From Anaerolineales bacterium UBA2200 (GTDB lineage Bacteria; Chloroflexota; Anaerolineae; UBA2200): DNA of 64,000 nt. The first letter of the stretch is position 1. The number at the start of each line of letters is the position of its first letter. Positions 1-7,500 of the stretch are shown here, piece by piece. Position numbers and translations under genes: made by a program. The stretch spans positions 1 to 64,000 of the forward strand of contig DCVA01000043.1 of the NCBI GenBank assembly GCA_002327925.1. The letters run 5' to 3'. Below the pieces are notes generated by a model. That model saw only the letters and a list, made by a program, of their open reading frames with translations. It was not told the origin of the DNA and did not search any database.

Positions 1-31
1 AACGATGTGTTGGCGCAAGAACAGAAAGGAT

Positions 32-60
32 TTGACAAGACTGGCCATTTGCTGTACAGT
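32..60 (+). promoter_or_regulatory. sigma-70-like promoter of the regulator gene at 164
   Basis: TTGACA at 32-37 and TACAGT at 55-60 are separated by 17 bp, close to the housekeeping consensus. The predicted start, near 67, gives a leader of about 95 nt before the ATG at 164. Seen in sequence; activity is inferred. Confidence 0.6.
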
Positions 61-163
61 ATCCGCGAATTCTTTTGTTTCTTTAGCTATTCTGGGCTGG
101 ATGTAGGTGTTGTTAGGGCACATTGGCCGACAATTCGTTACACGGCCAAAAGGGAGGGGATCG

Positions 164-868
164 ATGAAGCTGACTGGTCGTCAGAGAGTCTTCCTTGAGC
201 AGTTTCTGGATGTTTATCGCGAGAATGCACAGTCCCTGCACTACAGCGTGGTAGGCGAACGCCTTGGGGTGAGCAGCATTACTGCCTACGATATGCTGCG
301 CTTGCTGGAGGAAAGGGGGCTCGTGGTTTCGGAGTATGTGGTTCCTGGAAGGGGGGCTGGTCCTGGTCGTTCCACCGTTGTCTTCTGTCCCACAGAGAAG
401 GCCGTGGCTGTGCTGTCTGAATTGGCTGGGGAAGACTGGAACCTGGAGGAGTGGGAGGTCATCAAGCAGCATATTCTGCAGGGTGTGCGCCAGGGACGGG
501 GCGGTAACTATGAGGAGATCTTGAACGAATTGCTTAGCAGAATGCCCGAACGCAGGTCGCCCTTGGTCTTCTGTGCTGAGATGATCACGGCTGTGATCCT
601 GAACTTACACCTGGTAAAGGCAGATCTGACACAGAGCGCACTCTGGGATCGACTGGCAGAACTGGGGCTGCCTGCAGACCTGGGATTGAGCGCCCTGGCA
701 GGCCTGGCTCTTGGGCTGTCCTTGGTGGAACGCGCCAACCGCCGGTTTGTGAGCGTGTTGCTTTCGCAGACAAGACGCTACCAGAACGCTCTCAGTGAAT
801 TGAGCGCATCGAAGAAGAAACTCCTCGCTGACTTTGTGCGGGACGTAGTGGAAGCAATGGGCACATAG
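164..868 (+). CDS. winged-helix DNA-binding regulator
   Basis: The protein has 234 aa. The N-terminal 70 residues look like a LexA- or MarR-type winged helix: a helix rich in Gln/Phe (FLEQFLDVY), then a recognition-helix region (GERLGVSSITAYDMLRLLEERGLV) and a Gly-rich wing (PGRGAGPGRS). The remaining 160 residues are mostly helical and unassigned; they may form a sensing or oligomerisation domain. The start at 164 is chosen because AGGGAGGGG lies just upstream (151-159) and the N-terminal extension in the same frame has no such site. The next gene downstream encodes a phasin-like protein, so a link to storage granules or the envelope is possible but unproven. No catalytic motif is visible. 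Confidence 0.75.
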   Translation: MKLTGRQRVFLEQFLDVYRENAQSLHYSVVGERLGVSSITAYDMLRLLEERGLVVSEYVVPGRGAGPGRSTVVFCPTEKAVAVLSELAGEDWNLEEWEVIKQHILQGVRQGRGGNYEEILNELLSRMPERRSPLVFCAEMITAVILNLHLVKADLTQSALWDRLAELGLPADLGLSALAGLALGLSLVERANRRFVSVLLSQTRRYQNALSELSASKKKLLADFVRDVVEAMGT

Positions 869-1173
869 GGCGCTCTCTTTTTGCTTAATTATTCTGTTTT
901 GTTGGCACAGTTTGTTTTCTTGGGAAACGATCCTGCTGCTGTGCCCTGCATCAGGACCTGAGGCTCAAGCAATGCCACAGAGGCTGCTCAATACGCAAGA
1001 ACGGAAGCAACAGAGTAGGAATCCCGGCAACACTTGTTCTCAGGGGTGGAAGCGGGAGCTTGAGCCAGGCTTGACGGAGAGTGACGCTGCATGGGGCAGG
1101 ACCAAGGCCCAGTGCATATGCTGGACCTTGGCCAAAGACCGTCATAGGTTGACTAGGAAGGGAAAGGAGGTGT
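869..1173 (+). other. 305-bp intergenic region with an imperfect hairpin
   Basis: No convincing gene is present. An 11-bp inverted repeat with one mismatch (CCAAGGCCCAG at 1102-1112 and CTGGACCTTGG at 1121-1131, loop TGCATATG) lies about 43 bp before the ATG at 1174. It has no T-run behind it, so it is more likely an operator or a leader structure than a terminator. The first 60 bp are T-rich. Confidence 0.4.
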
Positions 1174-1443
1174 ATGAAGATGCGGAGACAGATCGAAGAG
1201 GGGTTGGTGATTAGCTTGGGCCTCTTCGCATGGGGCAGGGATAGGGTCCGCTCTGCGGTGAAGAAATCGCCACAGCGCGGTGAATTGGTGAAGCGCGGCA
1301 AGCAGGAGCGCTCCGAGTTGAAGAAGGCGATCACGACCCAAACGAGCAAAGTGCTCTCGGAGATGGGGTTGGTCACACGCGCGGACATTGAAGACCTGAG
1401 TCACAAGATAGCCGGCTTGGCTCCAAAAGCAAAAACCAGCTAG
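1174..1443 (+). CDS. small phasin-like coiled-coil protein
   Basis: An 89-aa, strongly basic and helical protein. The N-terminus (RRQIEEGLVISLGLFAWGRD) is mildly hydrophobic. A charged middle follows, and the C-terminus (VLSEMGLVTRADIEDLSHKI) matches the usual tail of polyhydroxyalkanoate-granule phasin-like proteins, where a helix ends in a short xxLTRxDIxxLxxRI-type segment. The start is supported by AAAGGAGG at 1163-1170. Proteins of this type are common outside genuine PHA producers, so granule binding is not implied. The gene probably forms a transcription unit of its own behind the hairpin at 1102-1131. Confidence 0.6.
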   Translation: MKMRRQIEEGLVISLGLFAWGRDRVRSAVKKSPQRGELVKRGKQERSELKKAITTQTSKVLSEMGLVTRADIEDLSHKIAGLAPKAKTS

Positions 1444-1801
1444 CAGTCTATCTGAACAATCAGCAGCGGCAGTCCCTTGCCCAGCACGCCGCGGGGTGCC
1501 CGCGCCCCATTTGGGGTGCGGGCCCGTGTCAAGCGGGGAGCAGCGCCCCGACGGGGCTGGATGTCCTACATTGCGCTCGGGCGCAGATGCAGGTGTGGCC
1601 GGGCGTGCCCATCCGTGAAGCGGCGAGACGTCAGGCGAGGAGCCCGGCCCGCTATTGTTCGGAAGGTTGCCCTGAACTGTCGGTTATCCACCGCCGACAG
1701 AAATCGTAGGTTGCGTCTGCCGGTGCCCGGTGTGTGCAGCAGGCGATGGAACCGAGCCTAGCGCGCGTCTCGAAGATCACATACTGGAGGAGGAAGAGAC
1801 C
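1444..1801 (+). other. 358-bp intergenic region with a GC-rich hairpin
   Basis: An 11-bp stem (1498-1508 with 1513-1523, one G-U pair, loop ATTT) lies 55 bp behind the phasin-like gene. It could end transcription, but no T-tract follows. The rest is GC-rich; reading frames across it have a biased Arg-rich composition and look like chance. GGAGGAGG at about 1784-1791 is the ribosome binding site of the next gene. Confidence 0.4.
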
Positions 1802-2659
1802 ATGGCTGAACTGAAGCGCAAACTGGCGATAGTGACCGACAGCACCTCATCGCTGACGCAGGCGATGGGGCAGGAATATGGCGTCCATGTGCTGCCCGTC
1901 TACCTCACCTTCGGGGCGCAATCGTATCGCGATGGGATTGATCTCGACGCTGAGCAGTTCTATCGCCTGCTGCGTGGCAGCAAACAATTACCTACCACGT
2001 CCCAGCCGACAGTGGCGGATTTTGTGCAGGCATATAAGGCGCTCTCTGAGCAGGCCGAGGCCATCGTTTCCATCCACCTGTCACAGAAAATGAGTGCGAC
2101 GCTCGATTCGGCGCGGGCCGCTGTCAAGGAACTGCCCGACCTGCCAATCCACGTGATTGATTCCCGCTCGACCTCGATGGGCCTGGGCCTGATGGCCATC
2201 GCCGCCGCCCGCGCCGCTGCCGCTGGCCAGGACGCGGCCGGGGTCGTCCGACTTGTGGAGGGATTGATCCCAAAGATGAATCTCATCTTCACAGTGCAGA
2301 CATTGGAATACCTCCACAAAGGTGGGCGAATCGGTGGGGCGTCGGCACTGTTTGGCTTGGTGCTGAGCATCAAACCGGTCCTGTACTTGAGAGATGGGCA
2401 GGTCGAGCCGTTGGAGAAGCCGCGCGCCAGGAAGCGAGCCGTGGAGCGCGTGCTGAACCGGATGGCTGAACGGGTGGGGTCACACGCGGCCGTGCACGCG
2501 TCAGTAGTGCACTGCGCAGCGCCTGACGAGGCACAGTTGCTGGCCGAACAGGTGGCAGCGCGCTTCCACTGTGTGCAATTGCTCACCGCCGAAGGCGGCC
2601 CGATCATCGGCATCCACGCCGGTCCGGGAACGCTTGGAGTGGCGTTCTATACCGCCTGA
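1802..2659 (+). CDS. DegV family fatty-acid-binding protein
   Basis: A 285-aa protein of normal DegV length. The N-terminus KLAIVTDSTSSLT is the family's first strand and fatty-acid-head-group loop. LTFGAQSYRDGIDL, TSQPTVADF (the TSxPS-like motif) and LEYLHKGGRIGGASALFG are all characteristic. In Gram-positive bacteria such proteins (FakB) present fatty acids to the kinase FakA for incorporation into phospholipid. No FakA gene is in this window. The start follows a clear GGAGGAGG. The longer in-frame reading from 1730 has no ribosome binding site. A structured 31-bp inverted repeat (2678-2708) lies between this gene and the next. Confidence 0.93.
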   Translation: MAELKRKLAIVTDSTSSLTQAMGQEYGVHVLPVYLTFGAQSYRDGIDLDAEQFYRLLRGSKQLPTTSQPTVADFVQAYKALSEQAEAIVSIHLSQKMSATLDSARAAVKELPDLPIHVIDSRSTSMGLGLMAIAAARAAAAGQDAAGVVRLVEGLIPKMNLIFTVQTLEYLHKGGRIGGASALFGLVLSIKPVLYLRDGQVEPLEKPRARKRAVERVLNRMAERVGSHAAVHASVVHCAAPDEAQLLAEQVAARFHCVQLLTAEGGPIIGIHAGPGTLGVAFYTA

Positions 2660-2677
2660 ACTTGCAACGGCTTGATC

Positions 2678-2708
2678 TTGAGGCGCAGCCAGGTAGTCTG
2701 GGCCTCAA
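2678..2708 (+). other. intergenic stem-loop behind the degV-like gene
   Basis: TTGAGGC (2678-2684) pairs with GCCTCAA (2702-2708), and an inner CCAG/CTGG pair closes a GTAGT loop, with four unpaired bases on one side. There is no T-run, so a role as attenuator or 3'-end processing site is only a possibility. Confidence 0.3.
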
Positions 2709-2728
2709 TGCCCTGAGGGAGTGAGCCA

Positions 2729-3427
2729 ATGATTGTGTCCGTTTTCGACCTTGATGGCACCCTTTACACTGGACACATTGTACAAGGCATTGCCCTCCAT
2801 CACCGAGTGCACCGCGTAAAACGGCTGCCGCTCTGCGTGTTCATGCTTGCACACATGGCGTCGTGGCCGCTGTGGCGGTTGGGCCTGGTGTCCGAGGCAG
2901 CCATTCGCGAGCTATGGACTCGTGACATGGGCTGGACGGTGCGCGGTTGGACGGCTCAGGAAGCCGCCGCGGCTTTTGCCTGGATCGCCGAGCACTACGT
3001 GCAGCCACTGGTCCGCCCCGACGTGCTGGCCCGGTTGCGGGGTCACCAGGCCGCCGGTCACCGGGTCATTGTCGTTTCTGGTACATTCGCTCCTTTGTTG
3101 GCCAAGATCGGTCGCCAGTTGGGGGTGAAGGAGACAGTGGGCACACCACTGGTGTTGCGGGCAGGACGCTACAGCGGAGCCTGTGAGCTTCCCGTCTGTC
3201 AGGGAGGGGGCAAGGTATCACGCCTTGAGGCTCACCTGCGAGGCACTGACGACATCCTCTGGGCGCAGAGCTACGCCTACGCCGACAGCTATACCGACCT
3301 GCCCTTGCTCGAGCGGGTAGGGCATCCGGTGGCCGTCTACCCGGACTCGCAACTGGCTGCCCACGCTCGGGCCCACGGATTGGAAATCATGCAGTCGGAA
3401 CCTACCGCAGTGTCCCCGCTACGTTGA
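2729..3427 (+). CDS. HAD-superfamily (subfamily IB, SerB-like) phosphatase
   Basis: A 232-aa hydrolase. HAD motif I is FDLDGTLY with the nucleophile and acid Asp (residues about 7 and 9). Motif II is IVVSGTF, motif III is the Lys in GGGKVSRLEAH, and motif IV is YADSYTDLPLLERVG. The helical cap between motifs I and II contains many Trp residues and resembles HAD-IB phosphoserine phosphatase-like enzymes that act on phosphorylated small molecules or lipids. The exact substrate cannot be told from the sequence. It is probably co-transcribed with the DegV gene 69 bp upstream. Confidence 0.85.
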   Translation: MIVSVFDLDGTLYTGHIVQGIALHHRVHRVKRLPLCVFMLAHMASWPLWRLGLVSEAAIRELWTRDMGWTVRGWTAQEAAAAFAWIAEHYVQPLVRPDVLARLRGHQAAGHRVIVVSGTFAPLLAKIGRQLGVKETVGTPLVLRAGRYSGACELPVCQGGGKVSRLEAHLRGTDDILWAQSYAYADSYTDLPLLERVGHPVAVYPDSQLAAHARAHGLEIMQSEPTAVSPLR

Positions 3428-3525
3428 TGTTAGTTGCAGATGAAGGATGAGGGAAGGGGCATGATGGAGCGGTGAGGTGTCTGAGGTGCGCTGCCCTCCT
3501 ACCCCACAACTTTGGAGGTTGGGCG

Positions 3526-3915
3526 ATGAATAGCCAATGTAGATTTCTCGGGGTCTCGCGGCATGGCCCAGCTTGCAGCATAGGCGCGAACTTCTATGTG
3601 CCGGGAGAAGATCGTGAATTGTGTAGACACTGCAGAGTGCGAGCACTCGATGACAGTGCTCACTGCGTGCATCTGGAATTCTCCGCGATCTTCGTGGCCA
3701 AGACGGGGGAAGATGAAACGGTCGAGGCAGCGATAGGTTGTGCATTGAGCGGGTTTGGTCTTGGGGACTTGAGTGCCAGACTGGCTCTGCCTTTGAACCC
3801 ATGCCGTCTCAGGGTGGAGAGGCCATCGAAAGGCACGGTGCGCCGCCCCGCCTTCCGGTTGGTCATCCGTAATGCACGTACTCGACACTATTACGATTTC
3901 ACACAAGGAGGCTGA
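3526..3915 (+). CDS. conserved-looking cysteine-rich small protein, function unknown
   Basis: A 129-aa protein. The first 45 residues hold six Cys (MNSQCRFLG, GPACSIG, ELCRHCRVRALDDS, HCVHLEF), a spacing that suggests a small metal-binding or Fe-S module. The second half has no visible motif and ends in an Arg-rich stretch. ATG 3526 is preceded by GGAGG at 3514-3518. The gene stops one base before the start of the radical SAM gene at 3917, so the two are probably translationally coupled and functionally linked. I do not recognise the family. The second half could be less conserved or chance extension. Confidence 0.55.
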   Translation: MNSQCRFLGVSRHGPACSIGANFYVPGEDRELCRHCRVRALDDSAHCVHLEFSAIFVAKTGEDETVEAAIGCALSGFGLGDLSARLALPLNPCRLRVERPSKGTVRRPAFRLVIRNARTRHYYDFTQGG

Positions 3916-3916
3916 G

Positions 3917-5392
3917 ATGGACATAGTACAGACTGCGAGCAGAATCGCGAAAGGCCCCGCCGGCCGCCCGCTGTTCGCGTTGGCGGAGCGCCTGGTATAC
4001 AACGATGCAGTGCGCGAGCCAGTGCTGAGCTTCATTGATCGGCAACTCCAGGCTAACCTGGATAGAAACGATCAACTTCCTCCCGGACTGCGCAGGATCA
4101 CACGAGAGCGCAAGCTGATGGGCCTGGCGATGTTCCATGCGGTGGAGAAAGCGCTGCGGCAAAAGACGCTTTCGCCGCAGGTGGTCCACGCGCTGGTTGA
4201 CGTTTTCGTGCGCATCCTGGTGCTCCCCTCATCCGCAACAGTCAAGCGGCCTTCCGATGCGCCCTTCCGAAGCGAATTCGGCTGTGATCCGCCCTGGTTC
4301 CTGACGATCAGCCCCGGGCATGCCTGTAACCTGCATTGCACAGGTTGTTATGCGGACTCGGGTCCAACACCCGCCAAATTGCCTTGGTCGGTCTTGAACC
4401 GTGCGATTACGGAAGCCAAGACGTTGTGGGGCAACCGTTTCTTTGTCATTTCCGGTGGCGAGCCCATGGCCTACCGTTCCGATGGCAAGGACCTGCTCGA
4501 TGCTGTGGAGAAGCACTCGGACTGCGTGTTCCTGATGTACACCAACGGCACGCTGATCGACCGGGAAAAGGCGGCCCGTATGGGCAGGTTGGGTAACCTG
4601 ATACCGGCCATCTCGGTGGAAGGCATGCGCGAACGGACGGAGGAGCGCCGCGGGGTGGGCACTTTCGACCGCATCCTCGGCGCAATGGCCAACCTGCGCG
4701 AGGTGGGGGTACCCTTCGGCATTTCGGTTACGGCGACGCGTTTCAACAGCGAGGAGATCCTGTCCGATGCGTTTCTGGATTTCTTCTTTGAGCAACAGGC
4801 AGCGATGTTCGGCTTCCTGTTCCACTATATGCCCATCGGGCGAAGCTTCACTCTCGACCTGATGCCCAGTCCGGAGCAACGGATGGAACTGCTGCGCCGC
4901 TCCTGGGAAGTGATCGAGAAACGGCAGATCATGCTGATTGATTTCTGGAACCACGGGCCGCTGGTGCAGGGGTGCATCTCGGCAGGCAGGGAAGGAGGCT
5001 ACCTGTACATCGACTGGAATGGCAAAGTGATGCCCTGCGTGTTCGCGCCCTATTCCGTGGGCAACATCCAGGACATCTATGCGCAAGGCGGTACTCTGAA
5101 TGACGTGTGGAAGGCCCCCTTCTTCCAGGCTATACGTGAGTGGCAGCGCGAATACGGCTATGGCCAGAAGGAGCCACTGCAGGACGGAAACTGGCTGCGT
5201 CCCTGCCCCATCCGTGACCACTACGGCATGTTCAGGGAGCTCGTTGACCGCTACCAACCCGAGCCCGAGGATGAGGCGGCACGGGAAGCCTTGGAGGACG
5301 AAGAGTATTACAAGGGTCTGGTCGCTTACGGCACAGATATCGGGGAGTTCAGCCAGGATATCTGGGAGAAGGAATATCTTGGTCGAGGGTAG
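3917..5392 (+). CDS. radical SAM protein with SPASM-like C-terminus
   Basis: A 491-aa protein. The CxxxCxxC cluster motif is C137-NLH-C141-TG-C144, followed by FVISGGEP (SAM-binding GGE motif). An N-terminal helical extension of about 125 residues precedes the TIM-barrel core. Later cysteines (QGCISAG, VMPCVFAPYS, RPCPIRDH) form a SPASM/twitch-like auxiliary-cluster region, as in enzymes that modify peptides or attach cofactors. The start is fixed by AAGGAGG (3905-3911). It follows directly on the Cys-rich gene, which might be its substrate or partner; this is inference. Related proteins are widespread in Chloroflexota without a known substrate. Confidence 0.85.
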   Translation: MDIVQTASRIAKGPAGRPLFALAERLVYNDAVREPVLSFIDRQLQANLDRNDQLPPGLRRITRERKLMGLAMFHAVEKALRQKTLSPQVVHALVDVFVRILVLPSSATVKRPSDAPFRSEFGCDPPWFLTISPGHACNLHCTGCYADSGPTPAKLPWSVLNRAITEAKTLWGNRFFVISGGEPMAYRSDGKDLLDAVEKHSDCVFLMYTNGTLIDREKAARMGRLGNLIPAISVEGMRERTEERRGVGTFDRILGAMANLREVGVPFGISVTATRFNSEEILSDAFLDFFFEQQAAMFGFLFHYMPIGRSFTLDLMPSPEQRMELLRRSWEVIEKRQIMLIDFWNHGPLVQGCISAGREGGYLYIDWNGKVMPCVFAPYSVGNIQDIYAQGGTLNDVWKAPFFQAIREWQREYGYGQKEPLQDGNWLRPCPIRDHYGMFRELVDRYQPEPEDEAAREALEDEEYYKGLVAYGTDIGEFSQDIWEKEYLGRG

Positions 5393-5538
5393 CCCCTGCG
5401 CTACAAAACCGTGGCAATGTTGGGGTGACTCCCCGCATCACGCGGATGATCCTCGTGCTGGCGATTTGTGTGCTGGGAATGGTGAGCAGACGGCACTTGG
5501 CTACCTGGATCCGCCCGATAAGGTATAGGGGAAGCTCC

Positions 5539-6273
5539 ATGAACGAACACGATCAACCTGTCACCGGACGCAGCCAGCCGGACGGTATTCCGCGCCACGT
5601 CGCGATCATCATGGATGGCAACGGACGCTGGGCCCAGGGGCGCGGCCTGCCGCGCACGGCTGGGCACCAGGCTGGAGTGGAGACAGTGCGACGAGTGGTG
5701 CGTCTCTGCCCAGAAATCGGAATTCGTGTGCTAACGCTTTACACTTTTTCCACTGAGAACTGGAGCCGACCAGAGGCTGAGGTGGCCTTTTTGATGCGCA
5801 TACTGGAGCAGTACTTCCGGCGCGAGGCGGCTGAGTTGCGCCGCAACGGAGTGCGGCTGAACGTGCTCGGCAGGCGCACAGGCCTGCCCGCGCAGGTATT
5901 GGCTGCGCTAGATCAGGCCATGGACGAGACGCGTGGCGGTGGCAAGTTGATCCTCAACTTGGCCCTCAACTATGGCGGTCGGGCCGAAATCGTGGACGCC
6001 AGCCGAGCAGTGATGGCGGCCTGTCAGCACGGCGAACTCGATCCAGATGTGTTGGATGAAGCGACTTTTGGCCGCTACCTGTACACTGCCGGCCTGCCAG
6101 ATCCCGACCTGGTCATTCGCACGGCCGGGGAAATGCGGCTGAGCAATTTCCTGATCTGGCAAGTGGTCGGCGCGCTCTTTTGGACCACTCCTGTCTGCTG
6201 GCCAGACTTTGAGAAGGAGCACTTGCTGCAGGCTATCAAGGATTATCAAGAGATAGGGGGAGAAAGGCTGTGA
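5539..6273 (+). CDS. uppS: isoprenyl (undecaprenyl) diphosphate synthase
   Basis: A 244-aa cis-prenyltransferase that elongates farnesyl diphosphate with isopentenyl diphosphate to make the C55 carrier for peptidoglycan. HVAIIMDGNGRWAQGRG carries the Mg-binding Asp. LTLYTFSTENWSRP, LNLALNYGGRAEI, DPDLVIRTAGEMRLSNFLIWQ and ALFWTTPVCWPDF are the family signatures. The start at 5539 has GGGGAAG upstream. The in-frame extension from 5425 looks like a membrane helix but is unlike the family. The GTGA overlap with the patatin gene indicates an operon. Confidence 0.95.
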   Translation: MNEHDQPVTGRSQPDGIPRHVAIIMDGNGRWAQGRGLPRTAGHQAGVETVRRVVRLCPEIGIRVLTLYTFSTENWSRPEAEVAFLMRILEQYFRREAAELRRNGVRLNVLGRRTGLPAQVLAALDQAMDETRGGGKLILNLALNYGGRAEIVDASRAVMAACQHGELDPDVLDEATFGRYLYTAGLPDPDLVIRTAGEMRLSNFLIWQVVGALFWTTPVCWPDFEKEHLLQAIKDYQEIGGERL

Positions 6274-7190
6274 GTCCATGGGTTCGTCCGCCTCGAGTAG
6301 GGGTGGCTCTAAGCGGCGGTGGGTCACGGGGGCTCGCCCACATAGGCGTCTTGAAAATGCTCGAGCGGGACGGTATCCCCGTGCACTTTCTGGCTGGTAC
6401 CAGCATGGGAGGTGTAATCGCTGCAGGCTATGCCGCAGGATTGGGAGTGGCCTACCTGGAAGAAGAGGCTCTGCGCATGGGCAAGTTGCGGAACCTAGCC
6501 AACCTGATCGACCGCTCTCTTCCCGGTCAGGGCCTGATGGGGGGGCAGCGCATTCGGGAGTATTTCGCTCGTGAGTTGGGTGAAATCGCTTTTGCAGAAC
6601 TGCGCATTCCTCTAGCTCTGGTTGCCGTCGACATTGTCCGCGGAGAAGAAGTGGTGTTGAGGGACGGTTCCGTTGCGGATGCAGGGCGAGCAACCATCTC
6701 ACTCCCCGGGGTATTCGCGCCCTTTCGCATGAAGGGACGCCTTCTGGTTGACGGCGGTGTGCTCAATAACCTACCCGTGGATGTCGTGCGAGGCATGGGC
6801 GCGGATGTGGTGATCGCCGTGGATGTTTCCACTCGACCAGAGGGCTGGCCGCAACTGACAAGAATGGAGAAACGACGGCTGTCACACATACAGGTTGGGT
6901 TGATGGTAGAGACTCTACAGCGAACGGTGGGTATCATGGGACGCCAGATTGCGGCCCAGAAATTGCTGCTGGCACGGCCCGAGGTGTTAATCAGACCAGC
7001 GTTGGACAACGACATCAATCTGGTGTCCGGTTTCGCCAAAACGGGAAGCTGCATCGCTGCCGGAGAGAGCGCGACCATCTCAGCCCTTCCTGCGATCCGG
7101 CGGGCGTTGCGTACCCGCCCAGGCTTCCTTCACCCTCAGTTCTTGCGGCGACAGGCTCAGACATGCTCTGTTCAATTGCCAGAGAATTGA
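6270..7190 (+). CDS. patatin-like phospholipase (RssA/YchK-type)
   Basis: A 306-aa predicted serine hydrolase. The oxyanion loop GVALSGGGSRGLAHIG, nucleophile elbow GTSMGG (GxSxG) and catalytic Asp motif LLVDGGVLNNLPV (DGG) make the Ser-Asp dyad complete. It probably hydrolyses phospholipid or lysophospholipid acyl esters at the cytoplasmic face. The GTG start overlaps the uppS stop by 4 bp. Its 3' end overlaps the next small gene by 28 bp. The neighbours (uppS, glycolipid synthase, KAS III) give a membrane-lipid context. Confidence 0.92.
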   Translation: MSPWVRPPRVGVALSGGGSRGLAHIGVLKMLERDGIPVHFLAGTSMGGVIAAGYAAGLGVAYLEEEALRMGKLRNLANLIDRSLPGQGLMGGQRIREYFARELGEIAFAELRIPLALVAVDIVRGEEVVLRDGSVADAGRATISLPGVFAPFRMKGRLLVDGGVLNNLPVDVVRGMGADVVIAVDVSTRPEGWPQLTRMEKRRLSHIQVGLMVETLQRTVGIMGRQIAAQKLLLARPEVLIRPALDNDINLVSGFAKTGSCIAAGESATISALPAIRRALRTRPGFLHPQFLRRQAQTCSVQLPEN

Positions 7191-7444
7191 TCTCCCTGTA
7201 CCTGGATCGTGAACTGCAGCCAGCACAGGCGACCGACCTGAGGAAGCACGTGTACACCTGCACGGCTTGCCAGCACTACCAGGAGGCCATGGAGCACGCC
7301 GCGATGCTCCTCGCAGAGCCTCCTCTGGCTGTTCCGCCGGCCGACTTTGACCAGAGTCATGAGGCGCATCCACGACGAAAAGAGTATGGTTGGCAAGCGA
7401 GGGGAGGGCGTTCTCCCGAGAGAGAGCAGTCATGTGAGACATAG
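7163..7444 (+). CDS. small anti-sigma-factor-like zinc-finger protein
   Basis: A 93-aa protein. LRKHVYTCTACQHY is a HxxxCxxC zinc-binding anti-sigma (zf-HC2) motif, and the N-terminal helix ISLYLDRELQPAQATDL matches the usual ExxSxYLDGEL segment. There is no transmembrane helix and no sigma-factor gene nearby, so it may be a degenerate or soluble member. The last 30 residues lie in a segment duplicated at 8800-8879 and may have been acquired by that duplication. It overlaps the patatin gene by 28 bp. Confidence 0.65.
   Translation: MLCSIARELISLYLDRELQPAQATDLRKHVYTCTACQHYQEAMEHAAMLLAEPPLAVPPADFDQSHEAHPRRKEYGWQARGGRSPEREQSCET
7354..7435 (+). repeat. first copy of a roughly 90-bp direct duplication
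   Basis: GAGTCATGAGGCGCATCC (7354-7371) and CGTTCTCCCGAGA...CAGTCATGT (7409-7435) recur at 8800-8817 and 8853-8879. The first block has 3 mismatches in 18 and the second 1 in 27. The internal spacing is nearly the same (55 and 53 bp). In one frame both copies encode SHExHP...YG peptides. Here the ATG in the copy is followed at once by TGA. Confidence 0.7.
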
Positions 7445-7500
7445 GTGTTCAGCCAGGCTGGCTCAGTTGTGGTGATGACCACCGATAGAGTAGCGATCGT

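Noticed and set aside
912..1214. 100-aa open frame overlapping the phasin-like gene start
   Set aside because: It has low-complexity, Arg/Gln-rich content and runs through the hairpin at 1102-1131 and the ribosome binding site of the next gene.
1477..1761. 94-aa Arg-rich open frame before the degV-like gene
   Set aside because: It has biased composition, no ribosome binding site and runs through the hairpin at 1498-1523; best explained by GC-rich non-coding sequence.
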